Source of the DNA: Pinus tabuliformis
Lineage: Eukaryota; Streptophyta; Pinopsida; Pinales; Pinaceae
Assembly (NCBI GenBank): GCA_031772625.1
Contig: CM062818.1
Coordinates: 1,279,854,277-1,279,918,276, forward strand
Direction: 5' to 3'
Length of the DNA stretch: 64,000 nt
Of the stretch, positions 13,348 through 23,537 are shown one piece after another (position 1 is the stretch's first letter; every line of letters begins with the position of its first letter). A program made the translations under genes and the position numbers. Below the pieces are notes generated by a model that ran no database searches, was not told the DNA's origin, and saw nothing but the letters and a program-made list of their open reading frames with translations.

Positions 13348-13363
13348 GGGCGAATGTTCGCCC
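13348..13363. repeat. Subterminal palindrome of element B
   Basis: GGGCGAA-TG-TTCGCCC, 7-bp arms around TG. More single TTCGCC or GGCGAA units follow at about 13366-13371, 13398-13403, 13518-13523 and 13559-13564, and at the right end near 28682, 28702 and 28793. Such subterminal arrays are often transposase binding sites. Confidence 0.7.
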
Positions 13364-13513
13364 TTTGGCGAAATTAAGGGGTTTTAAATTTTTAGTGGGC
13401 GAATATTTTGTATCATAGTACATTTTTACAAATCACCTCAAATAGCCCACCTTATTCTAAGGGAGAGGGTAAAAAAGGTAAATTTAGCCCTTGAAATTAG
13501 GAGTTACAACCTT

Positions 13514-13595
13514 CCATTCGCCCATTTTCAAGAATAGGTTTTATTTAAGTGAATCCATTCGCCCATTTTCAAGAATAGGTTTTATTTAAGTGAAT
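13514..13595. repeat. 41-bp tandem duplication in element B
   Basis: The units 13514-13554 and 13555-13595 look identical by eye. Each contains CATTCGCCCATTTTCAAG and then GTTTTATTTAAGTGAAT. It adds one more TTCGCC site to the left end of B. Confidence 0.9.
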
Positions 13596-13752
13596 CCTAT
13601 GGGACAAAGGCCCAAATACCATATTTATAAAAGAGGTATGGTAAATTAATAAAAATATAAATAAATGAGAGGTATGGTAAATAAATAAAACATTTTTTAT
13701 ATTTACTCCATAAGTCATCTTATATACATGCAAGGGTGTAAACAAATAAAGT

Positions 13753-13757
13753 ATAAG
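13753..13757. repeat. Target-site duplication of element C, left
   Basis: ATAAG, repeated exactly at 27229-27233 directly after the 3' LTR. A 5-bp duplication is the norm for Ty3/gypsy integrase. Confidence 0.95.
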
Positions 13758-14176
13758 TGATGAGCCCCAAATTTTGGTAACAATTTGGGCTCATTTGGCC
13801 TACTTACCATGATCAACCCTTCATTTTTTATCACTTATGCATCATTTCTTAGTATATTCGTGTTATTTGTAGGAAGAAGGGCAGTCATTATGCCTATGTG
13901 GCTAATACATGATGATTTCAGGTTTTTTGGCATTAAATGGAGCAAAGACCACGCAAATGGAGACAAGGAGACAACCAAGGTGGCATTGCGGGTTTATAGG
14001 GAGGTTTTCCACAGCCTCGAGTGACCTCCCTCGTGATCTCCACCCCAACTCCGAGCTCCAACAACTATCACCACCGAGCTAGAAGGCAGCCAACGGATTC
14101 TACAGGAACAACAGTTTACTTTCAGTTGGACAACCAAGCTCCACTAATTGAAGATGCCAGCTTGGCCCTCATCATG

Positions 14177-14184
14177 TATAAATA
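14177..14184 (+). promoter_or_regulatory. TATA box of element C 5' LTR
   Basis: TATAAATA in a GC-balanced context. The same octamer is kept in the 3' LTR at 25568-25575. Transcription should start roughly 25-30 bases downstream. Confidence 0.75.
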
Positions 14185-14307
14185 TTAAGGCTGTTGCCTT
14201 CGATGAGACTCTTGAACTTTTGTTATAGATTTTGGATTACGAGCTGTAGCTCTGTTTTTGCTCTTTGTAAGCCAATTTTTGGCATGTTGTTAGACTCATG
14301 ATTGTTT

Positions 14308-14313
14308 AATAAA
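14308..14313 (+). terminator. Polyadenylation signal in element C 5' LTR
   Basis: AATAAA about 125 bases after the TATA box, kept at 25699-25704 in the 3' LTR, where it would act on the element's transcript. It sets a short R region. Confidence 0.55.
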
Positions 14314-14359
14314 AGGCAGTCAGATTTGGATTCGATTCTGAGTTCTTAGGGGAGCTATA

Positions 14360-14388
14360 GCTCTCAGGTTAGGGCCCAACCTGAGAGC
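14360..14388 (+). other. 29-nt near-palindrome (RNA hairpin candidate)
   Basis: Arms GCTCTCAGGTT and AACCTGAGAGC pair perfectly around AGGGCCC. The 3' LTR copy (25751-25779) has one mismatch (CCTAAGAGC). It lies just after the polyadenylation signal, so it is probably at the start of U5 and present in the genomic RNA. Confidence 0.7.
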
Positions 14389-15140
14389 AATAGACCTCCT
14401 TTCCTTTGTATTGTTACTTGTTTTTTTTTTCATTGCATTTCTTTCCTTTACTTGCACTTGAAAAATACAGTTTGCTGAGTTGACTGTTTCGGTTTGGTTA
14501 TGTAGGTTAGTTTCATGAATGCAGTTGTTTCATTAGTTCAGAATTAACGTAGGGAGATTGAAGTTAAGTTGAGTTCAAAAAGGTTGAATGCATGCTCACT
14601 TTCACCTCTGTTTGGGGACCGGAAGTGTAGACCGTGCCAACTGCCAAAAAAACACTGTTTTAACATATGCATGCAAGGATTGTTGTAATGTTTTCGATTG
14701 AAGAGTTGTCCATGCGATTTTATCTTGAGTAATGACTCTTTGGTTCAGTATCATGCACGAATTCCTTTCAACTTACATTGCTGTTCTTTGATTCCTAATA
14801 AAACAGTTAGAATAGGTTGGTGAACTTTCATTTACATGCAAGATAAGGGTGATGTTTCATTTACACTGCGCAGCACCAGTTCATCGTGTTCTTATCTTTC
14901 TGAACCGTGCCTAAGCCACCTACTCATCCTCTGTTCAGCTCATTTTCCTTCCAACCCTTCTATTATCCACGTTGCTCAATATTTTTGGCCTTCCATTGCC
15001 TCTACCCTTCTATCGACCAACCAGCTCTATCCACTCTCTCTCCACCTCATCTCTCTGTCCATAGGCCATATCAAGCTCCTCTTTCATCTTACCCATCCAT
15101 CCATACAGTTCCTTCACTCCTCCATTACCCAAAACTCCGA

Positions 15141-15226
15141 CTGTAGGACATCCTGTAGAAGTTAGCAGACTTCCTATAGAAATCCCGAGTTTCCTGTAGG
15201 ATCCCCTGCAGACATCCTGTAGAAGC
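15141..15226. repeat. Motif cluster TTCCTGTAGAA in element C 5' LTR
   Basis: Five versions of an 11-12-bp unit fall within 90 bases: CTGTAGGACA, TCCTGTAGAA, TTCCTATAGAA, TTCCTGTAGGA and ATCCTGTAGAA. The same cluster is in the 3' LTR at 26533-26616, and the complement TTCTACAGGAA occurs at 14098-14107. Confidence 0.85.
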
Positions 15227-15842
15227 CTGCAAACACGGTTGCCAAGCACCTGAACGTTGTGGACTTCTGTGGAATGATGTGATGGATCCCCTGGAACCTC
15301 TCAGAGCCCTCCTGACCTTTCCCAAGCCTTCCTCCCTTTGAACTACCCCTGCACAGTCAAGACCTAGTAAGAAGCACAATCACAATAACTCCACCCACTT
15401 GAGCAAAAATACAAAAATGTGTTCTCTTCAATGAAAGTAGCTTAAATTCATGCATCTCATCTCACTAGAAGTAATGGCATCATTTCTAGAAGTTTGCACT
15501 CCCACCATTGCATCATAGAGATTAAACTAGTCAGATTAGGGTTTACTAGGGTTTCCATGTTTGGTTGGCTTTCAGTTCATTCTTGCAAAGTAGGTTAATT
15601 TCCTTTGAGATAGCCTTCGTCCATCATTTAGAAAGCTTCTTCTGAGAACATATAGAAGTTGGCTTGAGCCCTAGCAAACTTGTGCCAGTTGACCAAGTGA
15701 CAGCTGCGACAAGAGCTAGTACTTGTGCATACAGCACCGTCGCTTCCAAGTTTGTTACGAACTACCGGGTTGATAAAATTAGAGATAGGAAGCTCCAGGA
15801 GTTGTAGCATTATTGCTACAATACTGGAGCCCACCATCTTTT

Positions 15843-15860
15843 TGGCGCCGTTGCCGGGGA
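15843..15860 (+). other. Element C primer-binding site (tRNA-Asp type)
   Basis: TGGCGCCGTTGCCGGGGA lies 6 bases after the LTR. It is complementary to the 3' end of plant tRNA-Asp including CCA, the primer used by Athila-type elements. No mismatch is apparent. Confidence 0.9.
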
Positions 15861-16220
15861 AGCGTCAGAGTATTAGCAATTGTTGCTTTTCTTCTATTTT
15901 CTTACTCTCGCCTTCTGCCAAGTAGCTTATTTCATTTTCATTCTGCAAAAGTAGCATAGACATTTCCTGCTTTCATAGATTAGCATTTCAATTCCGCAAC
16001 TTCAATTTTGCAAGCATAGATTAGCCTTTCAATTCTGCAAGCGTAGACTAGCATTTCCATTCCTGCAATTTCATTTGAGAAAAATAGATTAGTCTTTTCC
16101 TGCTTTCATTTCAATTCTGCATTTTTATTTCAGCAAGATAGTTAGTTGTAGATCAATCTGTTTCAGTTTTGCAGGTACCAGAAACAAAAAACAAAAGCAA
16201 TCAAAAAGTCTTTCTGTTTC
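15861..16220 (+). other. Element C leader
   Basis: A T-rich leader of 360 bp before the gag ATG. It contains loose repeats of TAGATTAGC.TTTCAATTC.GCAA (about 15975-16115). No ORF is seen. Confidence 0.6.
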
Positions 16221-17828
16221 ATGCCTCGTAGGAACCGAGATAAAACAGGCAAATTCCTACCCAACACCCCCACCACATCACTGAGTCACCCTTCTCTCTT
16301 CTTCGGTGACAGTGATCCAGAAGAACCTATAGGTGAACCTCCTGAGATATACGAAGATCCTATAGCAGAAGAAGAATTAGAAACCATCCCATCTGAAGCT
16401 ATGGCTGACAATAGAAGAGAAGATGAGAGAATAGAAGGTGCCTTCCCCATCCGAGAAACCAATGGAGACATGAAAATGAAAAACATTAGTCCCTCCGCTC
16501 TACCTCACATCCATGGACTGACTACTGAAGATCCTTATACCTTCCTGTTTGAGTTTGTTGTCCTTTGTAGAACCTATGACTATACTGAAGATGAGCAAAA
16601 GCTGAAACTCTTCCCTTCAACTCTTAAGGATGCAACATTACACTGGTTCATGGGCTTACCTGGGAATAGTATCACCACTTGGGCTCAGATGCAGCAAGCT
16701 TTCAATACAAAGTACCGGGACTACTGTAGGTCCAAGGAAACAAAGGGAGAAATCTTTAGGATGACCATGGGAAATGATGAGTCCTTAGAGGATTATGAGG
16801 AGAGGTTCCAACTTAGCTACAAGCGGGCCAGGTGCACACTTGACCCTGAATCCCTCAAGTTGGTCCTACTCCGAGGAGTCCCTGAAGACATTTTAGATAC
16901 CCTTCACATGCTAGCTGGGGGAGATATTTACCAGCTGCCTTATGAAGACATCAAGACTGTGTTCAGAAACCACTCTAGGGCAGCCCGGAAACGAGGTAGA
17001 GGAAACCCTCTCTCAGCTGGTATTCCTTTCTCCAAGAATGAGTTTGCAAATCAATTAGAAGATCTTAAGAGTGAGGTGAGACAGACCATTGCCATGCAAC
17101 TGGACACATTCAGGATCTAGCAGAAGAAGGAAGAAGCTGAGAGGGCCTTGGCTATCTTCTGCCCTCGATGTACAAGGAGACACCCTAAGAACGAATGCCC
17201 ATTGCATTCGGTTGAAGTGTGCTTTGTTTGTGAGGAGGACCATCCCAGAAATCAATGTCCCACCTTACCTGGGTTTAAAGCTATGTACCAAGGGACAGAA
17301 GCTCCCACTGAACCTCTCTATTACCTCAACCAAAGGAGGCCACAAGGACCTAGACCTTACCAACAGGGGATGCAAGGGGCACCTCAAGCTTATTACAGCC
17401 CTAACCAATCGACTCCTATGCCTTCCTGGGGTCCCCCTGCTCATCCTTCCTGGTCTATGCCTCCTCCATGGTCTTATCCACCTCAGTACCCTACTCAGCC
17501 CACTACTCATTCATATCATTCACATGCCCAGCCACAGCCTCAGTGGAATGCACCTCAGTCGGGGTGGAGGCCCCAGTACAACACTCCTCCCGCCATTTTG
17601 CCTCCACCACCAGTTCAACCTCAGCCATTACCTCCTGCTCCTCCAAGGCAACCTAAAATGCCTGCTCAACTGAACCCAAACCCCAACAATAGACAAGCCC
17701 AACAGGTATACACCAGGGAAACATCATGTCCTACCTATGTTGTGGAGATCCAGGAGATCAATCTTCGATTTGGAAAGACTCTTCCAGATCGCCAACCTCC
17801 TCCCCCAGAGGACGAGGAGGATAAATAG
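16221..17828 (+). pseudogene. gag: Element C gag (capsid and nucleocapsid) with in-frame TAG
   Basis: Gag packages the element's RNA into cytoplasmic particles. The ATG at 16221 opens a frame with an acidic N-terminus, then a retrotransposon gag domain at about residues 95-215 (LHWFMGLPGNSITTWAQM, then FNTKYRDYC, then LEDYEERFQLSYKRA). Codon 300 (17118-17120) is TAG. Past it, in the same frame, come two zinc knuckles with the spacing C-x2-C-x3-H-x4-C (CPRCTRRHPKNEC and CFVCEEDHPRNQC, about residues 314-347), then a Pro/Gln-rich tail to about residue 525. A second TAG is at codon 536 (17826-17828). The frame continues into protease, so gag and pol are one fused frame as in many Athila elements. 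Confidence 0.9.
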
Positions 17829-18560
17829 GAAATTGAACCAAAGGCTATTCCACCCTTTCCTGAGAGACTAATAGCCACCACACAACCCAACCCAGAGGAG
17901 GATGAGCTTCTGGGAGAGCTCAAGCAGTTGTGTGTGAAAATACCACTTCTCCAAGCCATCAAGGATGTGCCAATATACAACAAACTGGTTAAGGAAAAGT
18001 GTTTTAAACACCCAGGCAGGCGAAAGAGAGATGCTTCAACCATCAATGTCTTAGGACAACTGTCTGACCTTATGTTAGGGCAAGTCATCTGCCCAAAGTA
18101 CTTAGATCCTGGGAGTCCTGTAGTAGATGTCCACATCAATGGCACCATCATACCTCACACCTTGATTGATCTGGGGGCTGCCATTAATGTGATGACCAGG
18201 GATACCATGCTCAAACTCAATCTTCAGGGTTCCATGAGGAAGACCTCGACAGTACTACAACTAGCAGATCGCTCCACTGTGACTCCCGAAGGGATTGTGG
18301 AGGATGTCTTGGTCTCTGTCGACTCTTGGGAATACCCTGCAGATTTCTTGGTTCTGCAACCCAAGGCAAAGCTTACTGGATATCCTCTCATTTTGGGAAG
18401 GCCTTGGTTAGCCACTGCAGATGCTTACATCAGTTTCTGTGCAGGAAACATGACCATCAAAAACGGTCCTATGTCCAAGCAACTAGTCCTATATCCTCCT
18501 GCCCAACCCTCCTTAGAGCATGACTTACCATTATGGTTGGAGGAAGGAGAAGAGGATGAG
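17829..18560 (+). pseudogene. Element C aspartic protease segment
   Basis: The segment cuts the polyprotein. The active-site motif is DLGA (LIDLGAAINVM, GAT at 18168-18170), in place of the DTG/DSG of most retroelements; DLGA is usual in Athila and Tat. A downstream LILGRPWL (about residues 715-723 of the fused frame) matches the conserved hydrophobic-hydrophobic-G motif near the end of retropepsins. The segment lies between the TAG at codon 536 and the one at codon 1040 and is itself open. Confidence 0.85.
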
Positions 18561-18779
18561 GTGTACTCAGCACCTTTGTGCACCCTAGATACCACTAGAA
18601 GAGACCCCCCAATCGAGGATGACTTGATTGAGACTTTGATCCAGAATCCACCCTCCAGTGCACTATCCTTAGAGAAATTGGTGGAGGACGCCCAAGCCAA
18701 CACCTTAGTGGACCTTTGTACCACCAACCCTGTTACTCCCAGAGTCAAGAATGTGGAGTTCGGCCCTGAGAGATCGTTA

Positions 18780-20220
18780 AAGATCAGCTCCTCCCTATCT
18801 CCTTCCCAGGAAAAGGAGCTGTGTAGCCCGTTGGCCAGTCACCTAGATGCTTTTGATTGGAGCTATAAGGAGATGAAAGGAGTCCATCCCTCGGTCTGTA
18901 CCCATCACATATACATCAAAGAGGGTTGTAAACCGGTTAGGCAACCTCAGAGGAGAATGAATCCAGCCCTTAAGGACATTGTCAAGGAAGAATTGCAAAA
19001 ACTGTTGGATGCCGGATTCATTTACCCCATCTCAGATAGTGAATGGGTGTCCCCTCTGGTGTTGGTTCCCAAGAAAAATGGGAAGTGGAGAATCTGTGTG
19101 GACTATCGAGAACTGAACAAAGCTACCAAGAAAGACCATTTCCTTCTACCTTTCATAGATCAAGTGTTGGATGGACTGGCAGGAAAGAAGTTCTTCTCTT
19201 TCCTGGATGGGTTTAGCGGGTACAACCAAATCCAAATAAGCCCGGAAGACCAAGATAAGACCACCTTCACTTGTCCTTGGGGTACCTTTGCCTACCGAGT
19301 TCTTCCCTTTGGGCTATGCAATGCTCCTGCTACCTTCTAGAGAGCTGTCTTGAGCATCTTCTCGGAGTTGGTCCATGATGCGGTGGAAATCTATATGGAT
19401 GACTTCACTCCTTATGGGTCCAACTTCCAGGAAGCATTGTCCAATCTAGGAAAGGTCCTAACCAAATGCATTGAGATGAACCTGTCCCTTAGTCCTGAAA
19501 AATGTGAATTCCTGATGACTGAAGGGACTGTGCTAGGCCATACCATTTCTTGCCAAGGGTTACAAGTGGATCCTAACAAAATTGCTCTCATCAAGAAGGT
19601 TCCACCTCCCCAAAAGGTAAGGGATGTCTGGAGTTTCTTAGGATTAGCAGGGTATTACCGGAGATTCATTAAAGACTTCAGCAAGTTAGCCTCGCCATTG
19701 TTTGGTCTGTTGGCAAAAGATGTGGAGTTTAAATGGACTGACGATTGTCAGAGGGCTTTGAATGAATTAAAGGACAAGTTGGTGTCAGCCCCAATCTTGA
19801 GAGGCCCAAACTGGGCCCTACCTTTCCACATCCACACTGATGCCTCAAACAAAGCCATAGGGGCAGCTTTAGGACAAGTTGAACAGAAACTTCCATATGC
19901 CATTTACTTTGTTAGCAAAAACTTGTCCAAAGCCGAACTGAATTACACTGTAACCGAGAAAGAGTTCTTGGCTGTGGTCCATGCACTGAACAAGTTCCGA
20001 CATTATATTACTGGCTATCAAACCTTTGTACATACGGATCATGCTGCAATTAGATATTTAATGAATAAACCAGATGTGAATGCTCGTATTATTAGATGGT
20101 TACTTTTGTTGCAGCAGTTTGATTTGACCATTGTTGACAAACCAGGTAAAGAAAATGTTGTTGCTGACTTTTTATCTAGATTGGATTTGTCTGCAGATGA
20201 GGATGGAACAGTGGATGACC
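18780..20220 (+). pseudogene. Element C reverse transcriptase and RNase H with in-frame TAG
   Basis: RT copies the RNA and RNase H removes it. Order: LDAGFIYPISDSEWVSPLV, KNGKWRICVDYRELNK, FSFLDGFSGYNQI, FGLCNAPATF, then TAG at codon 1040 (19338-19340) and RAVLSIF. In related elements this position is Q, so CAG to TAG is likely. The catalytic YMDD (19392-19403) is intact after the stop. RNase H follows with HTDASN, TEKEFLAVV and HTDHAAIRY, keeping the D, E and D residues. Without readthrough no active RT could form. Confidence 0.9.
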
Positions 20221-20429
20221 AGATGCCCGATGAACATCTGTTTGCTATCTCAGTACTCTCTCCATGGTTTGCTGATATAGAAAACTACCTTGTTTCAGCA
20301 CAGTTCCCTCCGCACCTATCTTCAAGAGAGAAGAGCAGAATCATCAGAAAAAGTGCCTCATTTACTTGGATCGGGGGCAATCTATTCAAGCTTGGCCCTG
20401 ATCAGATCTTAAGGCGTTGTGTAAGGGAG

Positions 20430-21587
20430 GAGGAAGTCTTTGATATCCTCCTCACCTGTCATGATGGGCCTTGTGGAGGACATTTTGCAGCAAAGAGGAC
20501 TGCCTTCAAAATCCTGCAGGCAGGCTACTATTGGCCCACACTTCATCAAGATGTCAGAAGATATATCAGCCAATGTGACCGATGCCAAAGAATGGGGAAA
20601 CCGACTCCAAGGGATGAGATGCCTCTCCAACCTCAAGTGACTCTTGAGCCATTTGAGAAGTGGGGTATGGATTTTGTGGGTCCAATCAACCCTCCTTCGA
20701 GGCAAAGGTCTTACATCATTGTGTGCACTGACTACCTGACAAAGTGGGCAGAGACTAAAGCAATCAAGGCAGCAACAGAAGAGAAGGTGGCCGAGTTCTT
20801 AAGAGAAAACATCTTCTACAAATTTGGCTACCCAAGAGAGCTGGTCACCGATAAAGGGAGCCAGTTCACATCCAACTTGATTGAAGACCTGCTAGCTCAC
20901 CACAAGATCAGGAATAGGACTTCCACCCCCTATCATCCACAGGCAAATGGGCAAGTGGAAGTCACCAACAGAGCATTGGAAGGGATTTTGACTAAGGTGG
21001 TGAGAAGCAGTAGGAAAGATTGGGCAGATCGCCTGGTTGAGGCCACATGGGCTTACAAGAAGACCACCACCGGCTTCACACCTTATGAGCTGGTCTATGG
21101 GAAGAAAGCTTTGCTGTCCATTGAGTTCGAGTACAACACTTTGAGGATGGCAGCTCAGCTAGATCTAGATCTCAGCCATGCACAACAAGAAAGGTTATTG
21201 CAGATGAATGGACTGGACGAGCACCGGATGCAGGCCCTCCTTCACTCAGAAGTGGTTCAACTTCAGAGAAAGGTGTGGCATGACCAACACCTTCATGACA
21301 AGCAATTCCAGCCGGGAGATTGGGCCTTGTTGTATGACTCCAGATACAAAGATTTCAAGGGGAAGCTGAGAACCAGATGGCTAGGACCATATGCAGTGGA
21401 AAAATGCCATGACAATGGATCTGTTCTTATTCGAACCATTGATGAGGAAGCCATCCCCATGCTTGTCAATGGGCATCGCTTGAAGATCTACATGAAGCCT
21501 CTCTCAAGACAAGAGTTCATCAAAACTATGGAGAAATCAGTGTTGGTCATAGAGAAGGGTTCTGCCTCTGCTTTGGGCATACCCTGA
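20430..21587 (+). pseudogene. Element C integrase
   Basis: Integrase inserts the cDNA. The zinc domain H-x4-H...C-x2-C is visible (CHDGPCGGHF then CDRCQRMG, about 20460-20590). The catalytic core has D at 20670-20672 (GMDFVGP), D at 20850-20852 (VTDKGSQFT) and E at 20958-20960 (QANGQVEVTN), a D59-D35-E layout. The C-terminal part contains QPGDWALLYDSRYKDFKGK and RWLGPYAVEKCHDNG, the GPF/Y-type module, and no chromodomain. This segment is open, but it lies in the fused frame downstream of three stops. The frame ends with TGA at 21585-21587. Confidence 0.9.
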
Positions 21588-21629
21588 AAGATCTAAAAAA
21601 AATAAAATAATAATAATAATAATAATAAA

Positions 21630-21838
21630 GATCCTTGGGTGAAAACCTTTCTAAGGCTCCCAAGGCAGGTGGTAGGGGTGAAAACCTCATTGAGGCGCCC
21701 CTATTGTCTTTCAAAAAAAAGGGAGATTTGAAAAGATCCTTGAGTGAAAACCTCTTTGAGGCGCTTAAGGCAGATGGCAAGGGTGAAAACCTCATTGAGG
21801 CACCCCTGTTATCTTTCAAAAAAAAAAAAAAAAAAAGA
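21630..21838 (+). repeat. 105-bp tandem repeat after pol
   Basis: Units at 21630-21734 and 21735-21838 each contain GATCCTTG.GTGAAAACCT, then GGGTGAAAACCTCATTGAGG and CTTTCAAAAAAA. Within each unit GTGAAAACCT occurs twice, so the array is a repeat of a repeat. One frame (21635-21862) reads through as GENL-type peptides, but there is no sign it is a gene. Confidence 0.85.
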
Positions 21839-22052
21839 GAAAAAAAGGAAAAAAAACAATAAGCAAAAAGATAGGGACAGCAAGTTCATAGTGTGAAAAT
21901 GCATGCAAGTTGCAGGTGTTCTATGAAGGTGAGGAGGACTCTTAATGCAAAGCCAAAGATCCTTATCATGCTGCTAGAAGACCTCACTAGCACCTCCTCC
22001 AAGAATACTCATTTTCTCCAAGGTATGTGCACAATTTCATCATGGCTTGAGT

Positions 22053-22190
22053 CTTCTACAGGAAGATGCAGACTCTCTATAGGAAGGTGCAGACTTTCTA
22101 CAAGAAGGTGCAAACTTTTCTACAGGAAACACAACTTTTCTACAGGAAGTTCTGTATTTCTACAGGAAGCCTCCTGTAGAAGTTTGGGAA
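22053..22190. repeat. Cluster of TTCTACAGGAAG motifs
   Basis: Seven versions of a 12-bp unit lie within 140 bases: TTCTACAGGAAG three times, CTCTATAGGAAG, TTCTACAAGAAG, TTCTACAGGAAA, and one inverted CTCCTGTAGAAG. The spacing is irregular, about 15-35 bases, so this is not a simple tandem repeat. Confidence 0.9.
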
Positions 22191-23537
22191 GGGCCATAAT
22201 TCATTTTATGAGGAGATCTAACGACCAAGGGTCGGTTTGGACGCATGCAAGCTACTGTTGTCACCTCTTTCTACCGTCCCTGTCGACATGCAACCAAGTT
22301 ACCTGCACCATCAAAGCAGATCAGTGAGTTATCAAGAGAAAAGCAATTTTTGAAATAAAAAAATGCTGAGATGTCATACCATATCCATCCCAGCCATCCA
22401 TGAGCTCTGTGAGCATGATCGTGGGGCCATTACCTTCGTCGTGCAGCATGCACCCGAGGAGGAAGAAACTGTTACAGGACATCCTGTAGGAGTCCCGTAC
22501 CAGTTACGCCCGCTAGAGTGCACACCATATACGATGAAAACGCGGGCGCATGCAGCTGAAGCATCCAATCCAGTGTCAGCGGCCTATGAATGTGAACCTC
22601 CCGGCCTGTGCAAATCAAGCAGCAGCAACCAAATCCACTCATCGTCGTCCAAGAGCCTGAACAATCGTGTTGCGGCCGCACAGGTAAGTGTCTCGACCCT
22701 TTATTCCGAAGAATTGCATGAATTTTACTTTGAAAATGTTTGCAAAGTGTGAAATGGATGGGTTGAGCGGTTGTATGGTCAATCGATTGGCCACGTCGAC
22801 CAGTCAGCTGGTCGAGCTGGATGTGTGAATGGTGGCCGTGGAAAAAACGGGCAGTGGGCACGTGAGAACCGTCCACTCGGGGAGAAACGAGTTCTAACGA
22901 GAATGGCGGTGGCGGATCTGTGGGAATGATGCGGCAGTAAGTAAACTTGTAGAAGAATGATGGTGTGACGTCGCCCAACGGTCCGGCAGGGACAGCTCAC
23001 CCCCGTGCCACAGATTCCGTCGATTCAAATCTAATCGGCTAGATTATCAACCTCATGCATTTATCATTCACCGTTTGCGACTCGAGTGATCATCCGGATC
23101 CCTCTGCAGCCCGATACTCCGAGTCTTTGGCCATCAGAACGCCTGTGAAGCTACAACAAGAGCGCAGACCCACTGCAGTATCCCCCGGAAATCGCGCGCT
23201 GCTCCTATAGGAAAGCTGTTTCTATAGGAAGTTGGGTTCCTCACGTCAAAAGGTGGCGGATTAAAAAGGTAAGCCTGAACTCTCCATGCAATTGGTTTTT
23301 GAAGGTGGCAGAATCGTCGTCTACAGTTTGGTCGAAGAAAAATTGTTGCAATTGTTGTCTGCCGTGCATGAACTGTCGTCCTACAGGATGTCAGTGTAAT
23401 TAGCTGTGTTAAAGGTTTGCAGGGGGTAAGCTTTGTGAATTATGTGCATGACAGAGGCGTAATCCTACGCTCTGTCCCAGTAGACTGAATTTCTTCCCCA
23501 CTTACCACCTCCAGTTAACACAACAGTTTTTTTCACA

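Larger units (their letters stand above)
13758..15836 (+). repeat. Element C 5' LTR
   Basis: It begins TGATGAGCCCC and ends GAGCCCACCA. Likely U3 runs to about 14205, with the TATA box at 14177-14184 and a polyadenylation signal AATAAA at 14308-14313. A hairpin at 14360-14388 and a cluster of CTGTAGGA-type motifs at 15141-15226 are shared with the 3' LTR. A frame over 13785-14024 starts with TTG and lies upstream of the TATA box, so I do not call it a gene. Confidence 0.95.
21588..23537 (+). other. Element C spacer between pol and extra ORF
   Basis: This 1.95-kb stretch has no convincing gene. It begins with an AAT-type microsatellite (21600-21628), holds a 105-bp tandem repeat, an A-run near 21818-21836, and a cluster of TTCTACAGGAAG motifs (22053-22182), then GC-richer DNA at 22440-23200 with further motif copies at 22474, 23207, 23219 and 23382. 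Short frames such as 22363-22752 show no family resemblance. It may hold the promoter or splice acceptor of the extra ORF. Confidence 0.6.

Noticed and set aside
12821-13423. 200-codon minus-strand frame
   Set aside because: It is the complement of Gln/Pro/Tyr-rich gag codons, which lack stops when read backwards, and it crosses the B insertion point.
13785-14024. 79-codon frame conserved in both C LTRs (also 25176-25415)
   Set aside because: It starts with TTG, not ATG, and lies upstream of the TATA box in U3. Conservation simply reflects the youth of the two LTRs.
14836-15165. 109-codon frame in the C 5' LTR
   Set aside because: It is broken in the 3' LTR by small changes, has no family resemblance and biased low-complexity content.
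17118-19340. Programmed TAG readthrough between gag and pol in C
   Set aside because: There are three TAGs, one inside the conserved RT motif before YMDD. A regulated readthrough site would be single and at the gag-pol border.
22053-22190. Heat-shock elements
   Set aside because: TTC-N5-GAA in the C motif resembles a heat-shock site, but those need alternating GAA and TTC with a 2-base gap, which is not met.
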